A stretch of DNA of 64,000 nucleotides from Albidovulum marisflavi (GCF_025751435.1 NZ_JAOWKY010000001.1:1720001-1784000), one strand, 5' to 3'. Positions 1-11,882 are shown, counted from the stretch's first letter. Numbers and translations: made by a program. The notes: generated from the letters alone by a model not told the origin.

Positions 1-1003
1 ATCAACGAGCCGACCCCGGTCGGCAATACTCGTTACGAAACAGCACTGGTACTACATCACTTGTTACCTGGCATCGCCGGAGGTGGAGCTTTCCGGATCC
101 GCCATACCTAAAGGGAACACGAAATCCTTGGCGGGGTTAAGGCGTTTTTTCTCAAAGATGCCCATTTTCATGCTGTTGGCGGTAACCCCACGGTGCGACA
201 GCCGCGCCTTGTGCCGATGCCGCCGAAACAAAAGAAGCAAAGTTCTTAACCTTTCGTTAGGTTTTTGCTGCTCTCGTTTCGGTCATTGTTGCGCATGCCC
301 TGCCAATTCACGTTGGGGTGAGGAGGGCGAGACCATTTGATCATAAGGTATTTTGGTGGTCTCGGCAGCGAAACAATTTGCGTATCTACCAAGCAATTCG
401 ATCCGAAGCGCTGCCATTCATCCGGAAGTTGTGCGCGGAAGTGATTCTTTCTTGGTGATTACGGCAAGAAAGTGGCGTTCGACATGTTCATGTTTGTGCA
501 ACAAAATTTCATCGGGATAATTGCATCCCTGCAACATTAACTGGAGTGGTTGTAGCTGCCTTGCGTGTCGGATCCTCGCGGTCCCGGAGGGGTGATGACT
601 TCACCAGATCGTCAGTCGGCCAGGATGCTCACCACAGGCCGCGACCGCCGCCAAGGATCCGGCGCGCTGCAATCCGGGTCCATGATTGGTGCCGCGACTA
701 AGCGCCTTTCCGTTTCGTATCCAGGTGGTTCGCCCTCAAAACTTGGTGAATGGCGGAAAATGTGCTTTAGTAACAATGTGCGATGTCGCCACAGGGGCCA
801 AATACCGCAACTGGCCCGAACGCCGGCATGTCCGCTGTCGACCCTTTCGGACATGCCAATCGGCCGGTTCAGGACCCTCCACTCGTTCTGTTGGCCGTAA
901 CCAAAGCCGGGCTTGATCGCCTTGATCGACACGCCCTGCGACGATCGCTTGATGTGGGCGCTTGAGTTTGGGTGCCAGAGGTGCGGCGAATGAGGAGGGC
1001 GAA
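1..1003. other. Gene-poor stretch at the left edge
   Basis: I find no open frame here with a convincing ribosome binding site or recognisable protein. Short frames exist on both strands, but they overlap each other and read as low-complexity, arginine-rich translations typical of non-coding high-GC DNA. The first 250 bases are less GC-rich than the rest. The only site I would flag is a TTAA-N7-TTAG motif at 246-260. Bases 545-960 could be a decayed gene, but no family is recognisable. Confidence 0.5.
246..260. promoter_or_regulatory. CtrA-box-like motif
   Basis: The sequence reads TTAA, seven bases, TTAG. This is one mismatch from the alphaproteobacterial CtrA consensus TTAA-N7-TTAA, and the first half-site is the preferred TTAACC form. 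It lies 740 bp upstream of the first supportable gene, so a target is not evident. Such motifs also arise by chance. Confidence 0.2.
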
Positions 1004-1420
1004 GTGTTCAGCAACATCATGGTTCCGGTTGACCTGCGGCATCTTGAAAGAATGTCCAAGTCGCTGCAGGCCGCTGCCGATCTGGCGCGGCTTTATTCGG
1101 CGCGCGTGTGTTACGTGGGCGTCAGCAGCGCAGAGCCAAGCGACCTGGGTCACCGTCCCGAAGAGGTTGCGGCGCGTCTTTCGGGTTTCGCAAAGGCGGA
1201 AGCCGCGAAGCATGGCCATCAGGGCGCGTCCCATCTGGTCATCAACCATGACCCTACCACGGAGCTGGACAAGGCGCTGAACGACGCCGTTGAGGAAGTC
1301 GGCGCTGATCTCGTGGTGATGGCCACGCATATCCCCAACGTGACCGATTACATATGGGCGTCGCACGGCGGCACGCTGGCGCTGCATTCGCCTGTCTCGG
1401 TCATGCTTGTGCGTGGCTGA
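1004..1420 (+). CDS. Universal stress protein (UspA family)
   Basis: A single-domain Usp fold protein of 138 residues. The first strand (SNIMVPVDL) and the last (SPVSVMLVRG) are typical of the family. The usual ATP-binding motif G-x2-G-x9-G-S/T is absent: the corresponding segment reads ATHIPNVTDYIWASHGG, so it is probably a non-ATP-binding type. I place the start at GTG 1004, preceded by GAGGAGGG, rather than at the upstream in-frame TTG at 962, which has no ribosome binding site. It ends 49 bp before a BCCT transporter gene on the same strand. By analogy with TeaD, which modulates the ectoine TRAP transporter, it may modulate that transporter; this is inference. Confidence 0.85.
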   Translation: MFSNIMVPVDLRHLERMSKSLQAAADLARLYSARVCYVGVSSAEPSDLGHRPEEVAARLSGFAKAEAAKHGHQGASHLVINHDPTTELDKALNDAVEEVGADLVVMATHIPNVTDYIWASHGGTLALHSPVSVMLVRG

Positions 1421-1469
1421 AGACCCGAGAACGGACGACAAACTGAAGACTGCGACAGGAGACGGCCAC

Positions 1470-3110
1470 ATGAACGAACAGGACAGCACACAAGGCATCC
1501 CGATCCCGGAAGGCGCAGCGGATATCATCGACACCGATTACATGATCGGCCAGGACAACATTGAGGGCCAGGTTGGGCCCTTCGGCTTCGACGTCCACAA
1601 CCCGGTCTTCCTCGTTTCGGGGCTGACGATCGTGGCGTTCGTGTTCTATGCGCTGGCGCTTCCCGAACAGGCGAGCGACGTCTTCGGCTGGCTTCGGCCA
1701 TGGCTGACCTCGACCTTTGACTGGTTCTTCCTGGGGGCCGCGAACATATTCGTCGTCTTCTGCCTGTTCCTTATCGTCAGCCCTTGGGGTTCGGTGCGCC
1801 TTGGCGGCAAGGAAGCGACGCCCGACTATAGTTACATCGGGTGGTTCGCGATGCTCTTCGCGGCCGGCATGGGCATCGGGCTTATGTTCTTCGGGGTGCT
1901 GGAGCCTGTCTATCACATGGCGATCTCAGAACCCTTGGGTGTACCGTCGCCCATCGCCGAGGACGGAACGATCATCCCCGAAAATGTCGAGGCGGCCAAG
2001 AACATGGGCCTTGCCGCCACGATCTATCACTGGGGACTGCACCCGTGGGCGATCTACGCCATCGTGGCGCTTGCGCTTGCGCTTTTCACCTTCAACAAGG
2101 GGCTGCCGCTGACGATCCGCTCGGCCTTTTACCCCGTGTTCGGAGAGGCGATCTGGGGCTGGGTCGGCCATGTGATCGATATCCTTGCCGTGTTCGCGAC
2201 GCTGTTCGGCCTTGCGACCTCGCTTGGCTTCGGCGCGCAGCAGGCGAACGCCGGGCTTGAGCATGTGTTCGGCATACCCAACAACATCACGGTTCAGGTG
2301 CTGCTGATCACCGTGATCACGGCCGTGGCGCTGGGGTCGGTCCTTCGCGGTCTTGACGGTGGCGTCAAGGTGCTGTCCGAGATCAACATGGCGATTGCGG
2401 CCCTGCTTCTTGTCTTCGTGCTTCTGGCAGGGCCGACCGCGACGATCCTTGCCGATTTCGTCAGCGGACTTGGCGCCTACGCGACCGAGATCGCGCCGCT
2501 GTCCAATCCGTTCGGGCGCGAGGATACCGGCTACATGCAGGGCTGGACGGCATTCTACTGGGCCTGGTGGATCAGCTGGTCGCCCTTCGTCGGCATGTTC
2601 ATTGCCCGCGTATCGCGCGGCCGCACGGTCAGGGAGTTCATCATCTGCGTGCTGTTGATACCGTCGCTGGTATGCGTGTTGTGGATGGCCGTTTTCGGTG
2701 GCGTCGCCATCGACCAGGTGCTGAACAGCCCGACCGACAGCGCGGTCAAGGCGTACGTCATCGACAGCTATGTGCCGGAACTGTCGCTCTTCGCGATGCT
2801 CGAAGGGTTGCCCCTGGCCACGATCACTTCCGTCATAGGGATCGTTCTGGTCATCGTGTTCTTCGTGACGTCGTCGGACTCCGGATCGCTCGTGATCGAT
2901 ACGATCACGGCCGGTGGCAAGGTTGACGCGCCGCTTCCGCAGCGGGTCTTCTGGTGCACCTTCGAAGGTGCTGTGGCGATCGTGCTGCTGGTCGGCGGTG
3001 GATTGGGCGCGCTTCAGGCGATGGTGATCTCGACCGGTCTGCCCTTCACGGCGGTTCTGCTGCTGATGTGCTGGGCCATCCTGAAGGGGCTGATGACCGA
3101 AGCGCGCTGA
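1470..3110 (+). CDS. BCCT family betaine/carnitine/choline-type transporter
   Basis: An inner-membrane secondary transporter for quaternary ammonium or related compatible solutes, 546 residues with about 12 predicted membrane segments. Two family signatures are clear: the glycine-rich GMGIGLMFFGVLEP of TM4 near residue 133, and the tryptophan box GWTAFYWAWWISWSP at about 358-372, followed by GMFIARVSRGRT. The short C-terminus ends at KGLMTEAR, so there is no long osmosensory tail like that of BetP. The ATG at 1470 follows CAGGAGAC; a longer upstream frame overlaps the stress protein and is not supported. Likely cotranscribed with the preceding Usp gene. Substrate cannot be read from sequence. 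Confidence 0.9.
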   Translation: MNEQDSTQGIPIPEGAADIIDTDYMIGQDNIEGQVGPFGFDVHNPVFLVSGLTIVAFVFYALALPEQASDVFGWLRPWLTSTFDWFFLGAANIFVVFCLFLIVSPWGSVRLGGKEATPDYSYIGWFAMLFAAGMGIGLMFFGVLEPVYHMAISEPLGVPSPIAEDGTIIPENVEAAKNMGLAATIYHWGLHPWAIYAIVALALALFTFNKGLPLTIRSAFYPVFGEAIWGWVGHVIDILAVFATLFGLATSLGFGAQQANAGLEHVFGIPNNITVQVLLITVITAVALGSVLRGLDGGVKVLSEINMAIAALLLVFVLLAGPTATILADFVSGLGAYATEIAPLSNPFGREDTGYMQGWTAFYWAWWISWSPFVGMFIARVSRGRTVREFIICVLLIPSLVCVLWMAVFGGVAIDQVLNSPTDSAVKAYVIDSYVPELSLFAMLEGLPLATITSVIGIVLVIVFFVTSSDSGSLVIDTITAGGKVDAPLPQRVFWCTFEGAVAIVLLVGGGLGALQAMVISTGLPFTAVLLLMCWAILKGLMTEAR

Positions 3111-3123
3111 TTGCATGTGGTCG

Positions 3124-3153
3124 GGCGCCTTGCGGCGCCCGCCGCAAGGCGCC
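3124..3153. terminator. Strong hairpin between convergent genes
   Basis: A perfect 13-bp stem (GGCGCCTTGCGGC with its complement) closed by a 4-base loop GCCC, between the end of the transporter gene and the convergent end of the regulator gene. No T-run follows on either strand. It probably acts as a bidirectional terminator or mRNA 3' end. Confidence 0.6.
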
Positions 3154-3171
3154 GTTCCCAAGTGGTCGGAG

Positions 3172-3930
3172 CTAGGCGACGACGACCTTGGTGTTCCACT
3201 CGTCGCAGCGCGCCTGCAATTGGTAATCAAGCGGCTTGTCGGTGAAGAAGGTGTCGATTTCCGAAAGCGACGTGATCCGGGCGGGCGCGCTGCGCCGGAA
3301 CTTCGAATTGTCCGCGACCAGAAAGGTGCGGCGCGATTGTCGGATGATGGTCTGGCTTACACCGACTTCGTGGACATCGAAATCAAGCAGATCCCCGTCC
3401 TGATCGAGCGCCGAGCAGCCGATCACGGCCAGGTCGAACTTGAACTGGCAGATGGTCTGCGTGGTCAGGTTGCCGACAAGCCCGCCGTCGGAACGGCGCA
3501 GCGTGCCGCCAGCGACGATGACCTGGCAATGTTCGTTCTGCGCGAGGATGTTCGCGACATTCATGTTGTTCGTGACCACCAGAAGATCGCGATGCCTCAG
3601 CAGTTCCCTTGCCACGGCTTCGGTGCTGGTGCCGATGTTGATGAAGACCGAGATGCTTTCGGGGATCACGCGCGCGCAGGCGACGGCGATGGCGTGCTTC
3701 ACGTCGGCGTTCAGCGAACGTCGGTCCTCATACCCGATGTTCGTCGTGCCCGAAGGAAGGATCGCGCCTCCGTGCACCCGTTCCAGCCGGCCCGCATCGG
3801 CAAGCTCCGTCAGATCGCGGCGCACGGTCTGGTGCGTGACGCCGAAGTACTCGGCCAGCCTCTCGACGGTCACCTTGCCTTCGCGACGGGCGATCTCAAG
3901 GATTTCCGGGTGCCTGATGGATTGCGACAT
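3172..3930 (-). CDS. glpR: DeoR/GlpR-family transcriptional repressor
   Basis: A 252-residue DNA-binding regulator. Residues 6-57 form the DeoR helix-turn-helix, with the typical TVERLAEYFGVTHQTVRRDL segment followed by HGGA. The rest is the DeoRC sugar-phosphate-sensing domain, with motifs such as NIGTST, VTNNMNVA and VAGGTLR. The ATG at 3930 is preceded by AGGAGGGACAT, a strong site, so the 11-residue upstream extension is not used. It is divergent from glpD across a 306-bp region that holds repeated AAAACGAA elements. By family and location it should repress the glycerol operon and respond to glycerol-3-phosphate; the ligand is inferred. Confidence 0.85.
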   Translation of the reverse strand: MSQSIRHPEILEIARREGKVTVERLAEYFGVTHQTVRRDLTELADAGRLERVHGGAILPSGTTNIGYEDRRSLNADVKHAIAVACARVIPESISVFINIGTSTEAVARELLRHRDLLVVTNNMNVANILAQNEHCQVIVAGGTLRRSDGGLVGNLTTQTICQFKFDLAVIGCSALDQDGDLLDFDVHEVGVSQTIIRQSRRTFLVADNSKFRRSAPARITSLSEIDTFFTDKPLDYQLQARCDEWNTKVVVA

Positions 3931-4236
3931 ATGTCCCTCCTGGTGTGGCGCCGGATGCGCCACGGAGATTCGACAGAATCTGTTTTCTGTGTCACCCTAC
4001 GCCAAACGATCAAAAACGAACACCAGATATCGCTTTTGCTGCGATGAGCTGACAGAAAAACTGACATTCTTGACCACCATGAAAGCGTTCCCTGCGCGAA
4101 AGTGACGTTTTTTGGTCTTGTTAACAGGAGGTTGTCAGATTGGAGCCGGAAAACGAATAAAAACGAACATAAGTGTTTTCATTTGTGTTGCATAACTGTA
4201 TTAATCGAGCACACACGAGCGTCGAGGGGGAGCAAC
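3931..4236. promoter_or_regulatory. Divergent glpR/glpD control region
   Basis: This 306-bp gap contains AAAAACGAACA at 4012-4022 and a tandem pair AAAACGAATA/AAAACGAACA at 4150-4169, followed by a TTTTCATTTG segment that resembles a degenerate inverted copy. DeoR-family operators in alphaproteobacteria are built from repeated TTTCGTTT-type units, of which these are the complement. It is markedly more AT-rich than its surroundings. I could not fix -35/-10 boxes with confidence. Confidence 0.5.
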
Positions 4237-5835
4237 GTGGTGTCCGTGGCAGCCAAAACCGAGACATACGACCTGTTCGTCATCGGGGGGGGCATCAATG
4301 GGTGCGGGATCGCGCGTGACGCGAGCGGTCGCGGCCTGACTGTCTGCCTGGCTGAAATGACCGATCTCGCCTCGGCGACGTCGTCAGCATCCACCAAGCT
4401 GTTCCACGGCGGGTTGCGGTATCTGGAGTATTTCGAATTCCGCCTTGTGCGCGAGGCCCTGATCGAGCGCGAAACCCTGCTGCGCGCCATGCCGCACATA
4501 AGCTGGCCCATGCGCTTCGTGCTGCCCTACCACAAGGACATGCGGTTCGAGGGCATGACGCCAACTTCGCGCGCCCTCAATCTTGTCATGCCGTGGATGA
4601 AGGGCCGCCGCCCGGCCTGGCTGATCCGCCTGGGCCTGTTCCTTTACGATCACCTGGGCGGTCGCGCGATCTTGCCGCCCACCAGTTCGGTCGATCTGGC
4701 GAGCGATCCGGTAGGGGCCCCTCTCAGGGACAAGTTCCGCAAGGCTTTCGAGTATTCCGACTGCTGGGTCGACGATTCCCGGCTTGTCGTGCTGAACGCC
4801 CGCGATGCCGAGGCGCGCGGGGCGAAGATCCTGACGCGGACCAAGGTCGTATCGGCGCGCCAGTCCGGCGGCCAATGGGAGGTGACCGTCCGGAATGACG
4901 GCGGCACGGAAACCATACGCGCACGGATGCTTGTGAACGCGGGCGGACCGTGGGTCGGCAACATCATCCACGAGAAGCTTCATCTGAACTCGAGCGAAGG
5001 CATCCGGCTGGTGCGCGGAAGCCATATCGTGACCAAGCGGCTTTACGATCACGACAAGTGCTATTTCTTTCAGGGCGAGGATGGGCGGATCATCTTTGCG
5101 ATCCCCTACGAGACCGATTTCACGCTGATCGGCACCACCGACGCCGAGCATGAAGACGCGTCGAAGAAGCCGGTCTGCACCGAGGAAGAACAGGACTATC
5201 TGTGCGCCTTCGCGACCAAGTACTTCAAGCGGCCGGTCACGCATGCCGACATCGTCTGGACCTACTCGGGCGTGCGCCCGCTTTATGACGATGGGGCAAG
5301 CTCGGCCACGGCTGCGACGCGCGACTATACGCTCAAGGTCGACACTTCGGTCGGCGCGCCCGTCCTCAACGTCTTCGGCGGAAAGATCACGACCTATCGC
5401 CGCCTTGCCGAAAGCGCCATGAGCAAGATCGCGACGGTGCTGGAAGTCTCGAAGGGCAATTGGACCGCCGGCGTTCCCCTTCCCGGCGGGGACTTCCCCG
5501 TATCGGACGTGACGCGACTGACCGAGGAACTGGCGGCACGTTACCCTTTCCTCACGAGTTTCTGGGCGGGCCGGTTGATCCGGGCCTACGGAACCGAGGC
5601 TGGGCTGATCCTGGGGGACGCTCGGCAAGCGGACGAGCTTGGCACCGATTTCGGCGCGACCCTTACCGAGCGCGAAGTCGTCTGGCTGATGGAAAAGGAA
5701 TACGCGCGAACGGCGGAGGATGTGGTCTGGCGCCGATCGAAGCTTGGTCTGCGGCTGACCGCGAAACAGATCGCCGACCTTGAGGCATGGATGAAGAAGG
5801 CCCGCAGCAACCACACGTTCCACGCGGCTGAATAG
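4237..5835 (+). CDS. glpD: Aerobic glycerol-3-phosphate dehydrogenase
   Basis: A membrane-associated FAD enzyme that oxidises sn-glycerol-3-phosphate to dihydroxyacetone phosphate and passes electrons to quinone. Near the N-terminus is the dinucleotide motif VIGGGINGCGIARDA (GGGINGCG from residue 17), then the GlpD signature SSASTKLFHGGLRYLE, and the C-terminal helical cap. The length of 532 residues is normal for the family. I choose GTG 4237, preceded by GAGGGGGAGC; a second GTG directly follows at 4240. The upstream open frame from 4102 has no ribosome binding site. It is the first gene of the glp operon and is followed 16 bp later by glpS. Confidence 0.95.
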   Translation: MVSVAAKTETYDLFVIGGGINGCGIARDASGRGLTVCLAEMTDLASATSSASTKLFHGGLRYLEYFEFRLVREALIERETLLRAMPHISWPMRFVLPYHKDMRFEGMTPTSRALNLVMPWMKGRRPAWLIRLGLFLYDHLGGRAILPPTSSVDLASDPVGAPLRDKFRKAFEYSDCWVDDSRLVVLNARDAEARGAKILTRTKVVSARQSGGQWEVTVRNDGGTETIRARMLVNAGGPWVGNIIHEKLHLNSSEGIRLVRGSHIVTKRLYDHDKCYFFQGEDGRIIFAIPYETDFTLIGTTDAEHEDASKKPVCTEEEQDYLCAFATKYFKRPVTHADIVWTYSGVRPLYDDGASSATAATRDYTLKVDTSVGAPVLNVFGGKITTYRRLAESAMSKIATVLEVSKGNWTAGVPLPGGDFPVSDVTRLTEELAARYPFLTSFWAGRLIRAYGTEAGLILGDARQADELGTDFGATLTEREVVWLMEKEYARTAEDVVWRRSKLGLRLTAKQIADLEAWMKKARSNHTFHAAE

Positions 5836-5851
5836 GGGTTAGGAGAGAGCA

Positions 5852-6940
5852 ATGACGCTGACGCTTGAAGGGGTCTCCAAGGTCGTGAACGGCCAGCCCC
5901 ACATTCATACGACGGATCTGACCCTTCAGAATGGAACGATGAACGTGCTTCTGGGCCCGACGCTGTCTGGAAAGACATCGCTCATGCGCCTGATGGCCGG
6001 GCTGGACGTCCCGAACTCCGGTCGCATCCTGTGGAACGGCGAGGACGTCACGGGAATGCGCGTGCAGGACCGCAAGGTAGCGATGGTTTACCAGCAGTTC
6101 ATCAACTATCCGTCGATGACGGTTTACGACAACATCGCAAGCCCGATGCGGTTGCTTGGCAAGTCGAAGGACGAAATCGACCGGGCGGTTCGCAAGTCGG
6201 CCGACCTGATGAAGCTGACGCCGATGCTTGACCGCAAGCCGCTTGAGCTTTCGGGCGGACAGCAACAGCGGTGTGCGCTGGCGCGGGCGCTGGTCAAGAA
6301 CGCGGGTCTTGTTCTTCTGGACGAACCGCTTGCCAACCTGGACTACAAGCTTCGCGAGGAGCTTCGCGTCGAGATCCCCAAGATCTTTGAGGAATCCGGT
6401 TCGATCTTCGTCTACGCGACGACAGAGCCGGAAGAGGCGCTGCTGCTGGGCGGCAACACCGCGACGCTTTGGGAAGGACGGGTGACGCAGTTCGGACCGA
6501 CGCCCGAGGTGTATCGCAAGCCGGTCGATGCGACGACGGCGCGCGTCTTTTCCGACCCGCCGATGAACTTCATGCAGGTGTCGAAAACCGGCGGCAAGCT
6601 CATGTTCGGCGACGGGCAGTGGACAGCACTTTCGGGCAAGCTTCGGGACCTTGCGGACGGCCGCTATGTCGCGGGTTTCCGCCCGAACCACGTCGAACTT
6701 GAACGGCACACTGCCGATGCCATGGCCTTTACCGCGAAACTAAACGTGACCGAGATCACCGGGTCGGAAACCTTCGTCCATCTCGATCACCACGGCGAGC
6801 GTTGGGTCGGTCTTGTGCACGGTGTCCGCAACCTGGAGCTGGGCAAGGACGTCAAGGTCTATATCGACTCGGCCCATGTCTACATCTTCGGCGAGGATGG
6901 CGCGCTGGTCGCGCCTGCCGCTTACGCGCTTGCCGCCTGA
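5852..6940 (+). CDS. glpS: Glycerol ABC transporter ATPase GlpS
   Basis: Cytoplasmic ATPase of the alphaproteobacterial glycerol importer described for the Rhizobium glpDSTPQUV operon. It has 362 residues: Walker A GPTLSGKTS at 35-43, signature LSGGQQQR at 133, Walker B LVLLDEP with the catalytic Glu near 158, then a C-terminal TOBE/MalK-like domain. Its switch region reads YATTEPEEA where most ABC proteins have THDQ-type residues, so the switch histidine is missing. It starts after TAGGAGAGAGCA and is followed within 12 bp by the second, different ATPase glpT, so the importer probably uses an asymmetric ATPase pair. Confidence 0.92.
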   Translation: MTLTLEGVSKVVNGQPHIHTTDLTLQNGTMNVLLGPTLSGKTSLMRLMAGLDVPNSGRILWNGEDVTGMRVQDRKVAMVYQQFINYPSMTVYDNIASPMRLLGKSKDEIDRAVRKSADLMKLTPMLDRKPLELSGGQQQRCALARALVKNAGLVLLDEPLANLDYKLREELRVEIPKIFEESGSIFVYATTEPEEALLLGGNTATLWEGRVTQFGPTPEVYRKPVDATTARVFSDPPMNFMQVSKTGGKLMFGDGQWTALSGKLRDLADGRYVAGFRPNHVELERHTADAMAFTAKLNVTEITGSETFVHLDHHGERWVGLVHGVRNLELGKDVKVYIDSAHVYIFGEDGALVAPAAYALAA

Positions 6941-6951
6941 GGGAGGGGAAA

Positions 6952-9752
<2,801 letters not shown>

Positions 9753-9775
9753 CCCAGAGAAAGGGAGGAAACCCC

Positions 9776-10048
9776 ATGGACTGGATGGCCTGGACCGGAC
9801 CGACGGCGATCTTTTTCGCCGTCATCGCCTGCCTTCTCATCACCTTCACGATCCTTGCGATCAGATTTCCCGAGACGCCGCGCGTCGGCGTTCTCCGGAT
9901 CGAAACGACCCGTGGTGACCGACTGTTCATCACGCTTCTGGGTTCGGCCTTCATCAATCTGGCCTGGCTCGGTCTCGTCAGCGCGCCGCAGTGGGGGGCG
10001 CTGATCCTCTGCCTGATCTACGCCGCAGCAGTGTTCCGCTGGGTCTGA
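9776..10048 (+). CDS. glpU: Small membrane protein GlpU (DUF2160)
   Basis: A 90-residue inner-membrane protein with three hydrophobic segments: TAIFFAVIACLLITFTILAI near the N-terminus, a middle helix around LFITLLGSAFINLAWLGLV, and a C-terminal one in ALILCLIYAAAVFRWV. The charged loop PETPRVGVLRIETTRGDRLF is characteristic of the DUF2160 family found in alphaproteobacterial glycerol operons. Its exact role in the importer is unknown. ATG 9776 follows AGGGAGGAAACCCC. It sits between the permeases and the binding protein, as in Rhizobium. Confidence 0.88.
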   Translation: MDWMAWTGPTAIFFAVIACLLITFTILAIRFPETPRVGVLRIETTRGDRLFITLLGSAFINLAWLGLVSAPQWGALILCLIYAAAVFRWV

Positions 10049-10064
10049 GAGGGCGCTTCAAGGA

Positions 10065-10096
10065 GGCGATCCTCCGGTTGGCAAGCCGGAGTCGCC
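10065..10096 (+). promoter_or_regulatory. Intra-operon stem-loop before glpV
   Basis: An inverted repeat GGCGA-TC-CTCCGG / CCGGAG-TCGCC with an 8-base loop and a two-base bulge lies in the 79-bp gap before the solute-binding protein gene. There is no T-tract. Similar hairpins often protect the binding-protein part of ABC operon mRNAs from decay and raise its expression relative to the permeases; that role is inferred. Confidence 0.5.
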
Positions 10097-10127
10097 GTAT
10101 AACCGTAGTTTCCTTAGGGAGGGAGTT

Positions 10128-11849
10128 ATGAAATTGCCATTCAAGTCAACAACAGCCATGGGCATGGCGCTTGCGCTTCTGTCCGGACCGGCCTTCGCCG
10201 GAATGGATGAGGCGAAGGCGTTCCTCGATGCCGAGATCGGCGATCTGTCGACACTGTCGCGCGCCGATCAGGAAGCCGAGATGCAGTGGTTCGTCGATGC
10301 GGCGGCGCCCTTCGCCGGCATGGACATCAAGGTGGTGTCGGAAACCATCACGACCCACGAATACGAATCCAAGGTGCTTGCCCCTGCCTTCACCGCGATC
10401 ACCGGCATCCAGGTCACCCACGACCTGATCGGCGAGGGCGACGTCGTCGAGAAACTGCAGACCCAGATGCAGTCGGGCGAAAACATCTATGACGCCTACA
10501 TCAACGATTCCGACCTGATCGGCACCCACTGGCGCTACCAGCAGGCGCGGATCCTGGACGACTGGATGGCGGGCGAGGGCGCTGACGTCACCAACCCGAA
10601 CCTTGATGTCGATGACTTCATCGGCAAGTCCTTCACGACGGCCCCGGACGGCAAGCTCTACCAGCTTCCCGACCAGCAGTTCGCCAACCTTTACTGGTTC
10701 CGCTACGACTGGTTCAACGACGAAAAGACCAAGGCGGATTTCAAGGAAAAGTATGGCTATGACCTTGGCGTTCCGGTCAACTGGTCGGCCTATGAGGACA
10801 TCGCCGAGTTCTTCACCGGACGCGACATGTCCTACATGGGCGGCCCAACCAGCGTCTATGGCAATATGGACTACGGCAAGAAGGACCCGTCGCTTGGCTG
10901 GCGCTACACGGATGCGTGGATGTCGATGGCCGGCATGGGTTCTGAAGGCGAGCCGAACGGCCTGCCGGTCGACGAATGGGGCATCCGGGTGAATGAGAAT
11001 TCGCAGCCGGTTGGTTCCTGCGTCGCGCGGGGCGGTGCCACCAACTCGCCGGCAGCGGTCTATGCGGTCACCAAGGCGATCGAGTGGCTGGAGAAATATT
11101 CGCCGCCCGCGGCCGCCGGCATGACCTTCTCGGAAGCCGGTCCGATCCCCGCGCAGGGCGAAATCGCCCAGCAGATGTTCTGGTACACCGCCTTCACTGC
11201 CGACATGGTCAAGGAAGGCCTGCCGGTCATGAACGAGGACGGCACGCCCAAGTGGCGCATGGCACCTTCGCCGCATGGCGCCTACTGGACCGAGGGGACG
11301 AAGATCGGCTACCAGGACGCCGGTTCCTGGACGCTGATGAAGTCGACGCCGGTCGATCGCGCCAAGGCGGCCTGGCTCTACGCCCAGTTCGTCACCTCGA
11401 AGACCGTCGACGTGAAGAAGTCCCATGTGGGCCTTACCTTCATCCGCGAGTCCACCATCCAGCACGACAGCTTCACCGAGCGCGCACCGCAGCTTGGCGG
11501 CCTGATCGAGTTCTATCGTTCGCCGGCCCGCGTCCAGTGGTCGCCGACCGGCACGAACGTGCCCGACTACCCGAAGCTGGCACAGCTGTGGTGGCAGAAC
11601 ATCGGCGACGCGATGTCCGGCGCCAAGACGCCGCAGGAGGCGCTGGACTCGCTCTGCGCCGATCAGGAAAGCGTGCTTGAACGGCTTGAGCGGGCTGGCG
11701 TGCAGGGCGACATCGGTCCGATGCTGAACGAGCCGAAGGACCCGCAGGAATGGCTGGACGAGCCGGGCTCGCCCAAGGCCAAGCTTGAGAACGAGGACCC
11801 GACCCCGGAAACGATCAGCTATGACGAGCTGATCGCGTCGTGGAAATAA
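10128..11849 (+). CDS. glpV: Glycerol-binding periplasmic protein GlpV
   Basis: Extracytoplasmic solute-binding protein, 573 residues, with a Sec signal peptide that should be cleaved after ALLSGPAFA (residues 16-24). The mature part is long for a family 1 binding protein and matches the size of the GlpV glycerol receptors. Aromatic-rich segments such as YQLPDQQFANLYWFRYDWF are consistent with a small-polyol pocket. The start follows TAGGGAGGGAGTT, the strongest ribosome binding site in the operon, which fits high expression of a binding protein. A stem-loop precedes and another follows the gene. Confidence 0.9.
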   Translation: MKLPFKSTTAMGMALALLSGPAFAGMDEAKAFLDAEIGDLSTLSRADQEAEMQWFVDAAAPFAGMDIKVVSETITTHEYESKVLAPAFTAITGIQVTHDLIGEGDVVEKLQTQMQSGENIYDAYINDSDLIGTHWRYQQARILDDWMAGEGADVTNPNLDVDDFIGKSFTTAPDGKLYQLPDQQFANLYWFRYDWFNDEKTKADFKEKYGYDLGVPVNWSAYEDIAEFFTGRDMSYMGGPTSVYGNMDYGKKDPSLGWRYTDAWMSMAGMGSEGEPNGLPVDEWGIRVNENSQPVGSCVARGGATNSPAAVYAVTKAIEWLEKYSPPAAAGMTFSEAGPIPAQGEIAQQMFWYTAFTADMVKEGLPVMNEDGTPKWRMAPSPHGAYWTEGTKIGYQDAGSWTLMKSTPVDRAKAAWLYAQFVTSKTVDVKKSHVGLTFIRESTIQHDSFTERAPQLGGLIEFYRSPARVQWSPTGTNVPDYPKLAQLWWQNIGDAMSGAKTPQEALDSLCADQESVLERLERAGVQGDIGPMLNEPKDPQEWLDEPGSPKAKLENEDPTPETISYDELIASWK

Positions 11850-11857
11850 GTCCTGAC

Positions 11858-11882
11858 GGCCGGGGCCTTTTTGGCCCCGGCC
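11858..11882 (+). terminator. Hairpin between glpV and glpK
   Basis: A perfect 10-bp stem GGCCGGGGCC/GGCCCCGGCC with a five-T loop lies just after the glpV stop. The downstream sequence ACCTTACGG lacks a T-run, so it is more likely a partial terminator or 3' stabilising hairpin than a full stop. It could set glpK at a lower level than glpV. Confidence 0.6.

Noticed and set aside
130-155. Possible terminator with T6 run near the left edge
   Set aside because: The stem before TTTTTT is only CCTT/AAGG with a long loop, too weak to call.
1926-3230. 434-codon open frame on the minus strand opposite the BCCT transporter
   Set aside because: It mirrors the codon structure of the real gene, is rich in Arg/His/Asp, has no family features or ribosome site, and would overlap a certain gene fully.
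3115-4047. 310-codon plus-strand frame over the glpR gene
   Set aside because: Shadow of the DeoR-family regulator, which has clear domain motifs and a strong ribosome site on the minus strand.
10146-11465. 439-codon minus-strand frame opposite glpV
   Set aside because: Typical high-GC antisense shadow of a well-supported binding-protein gene.
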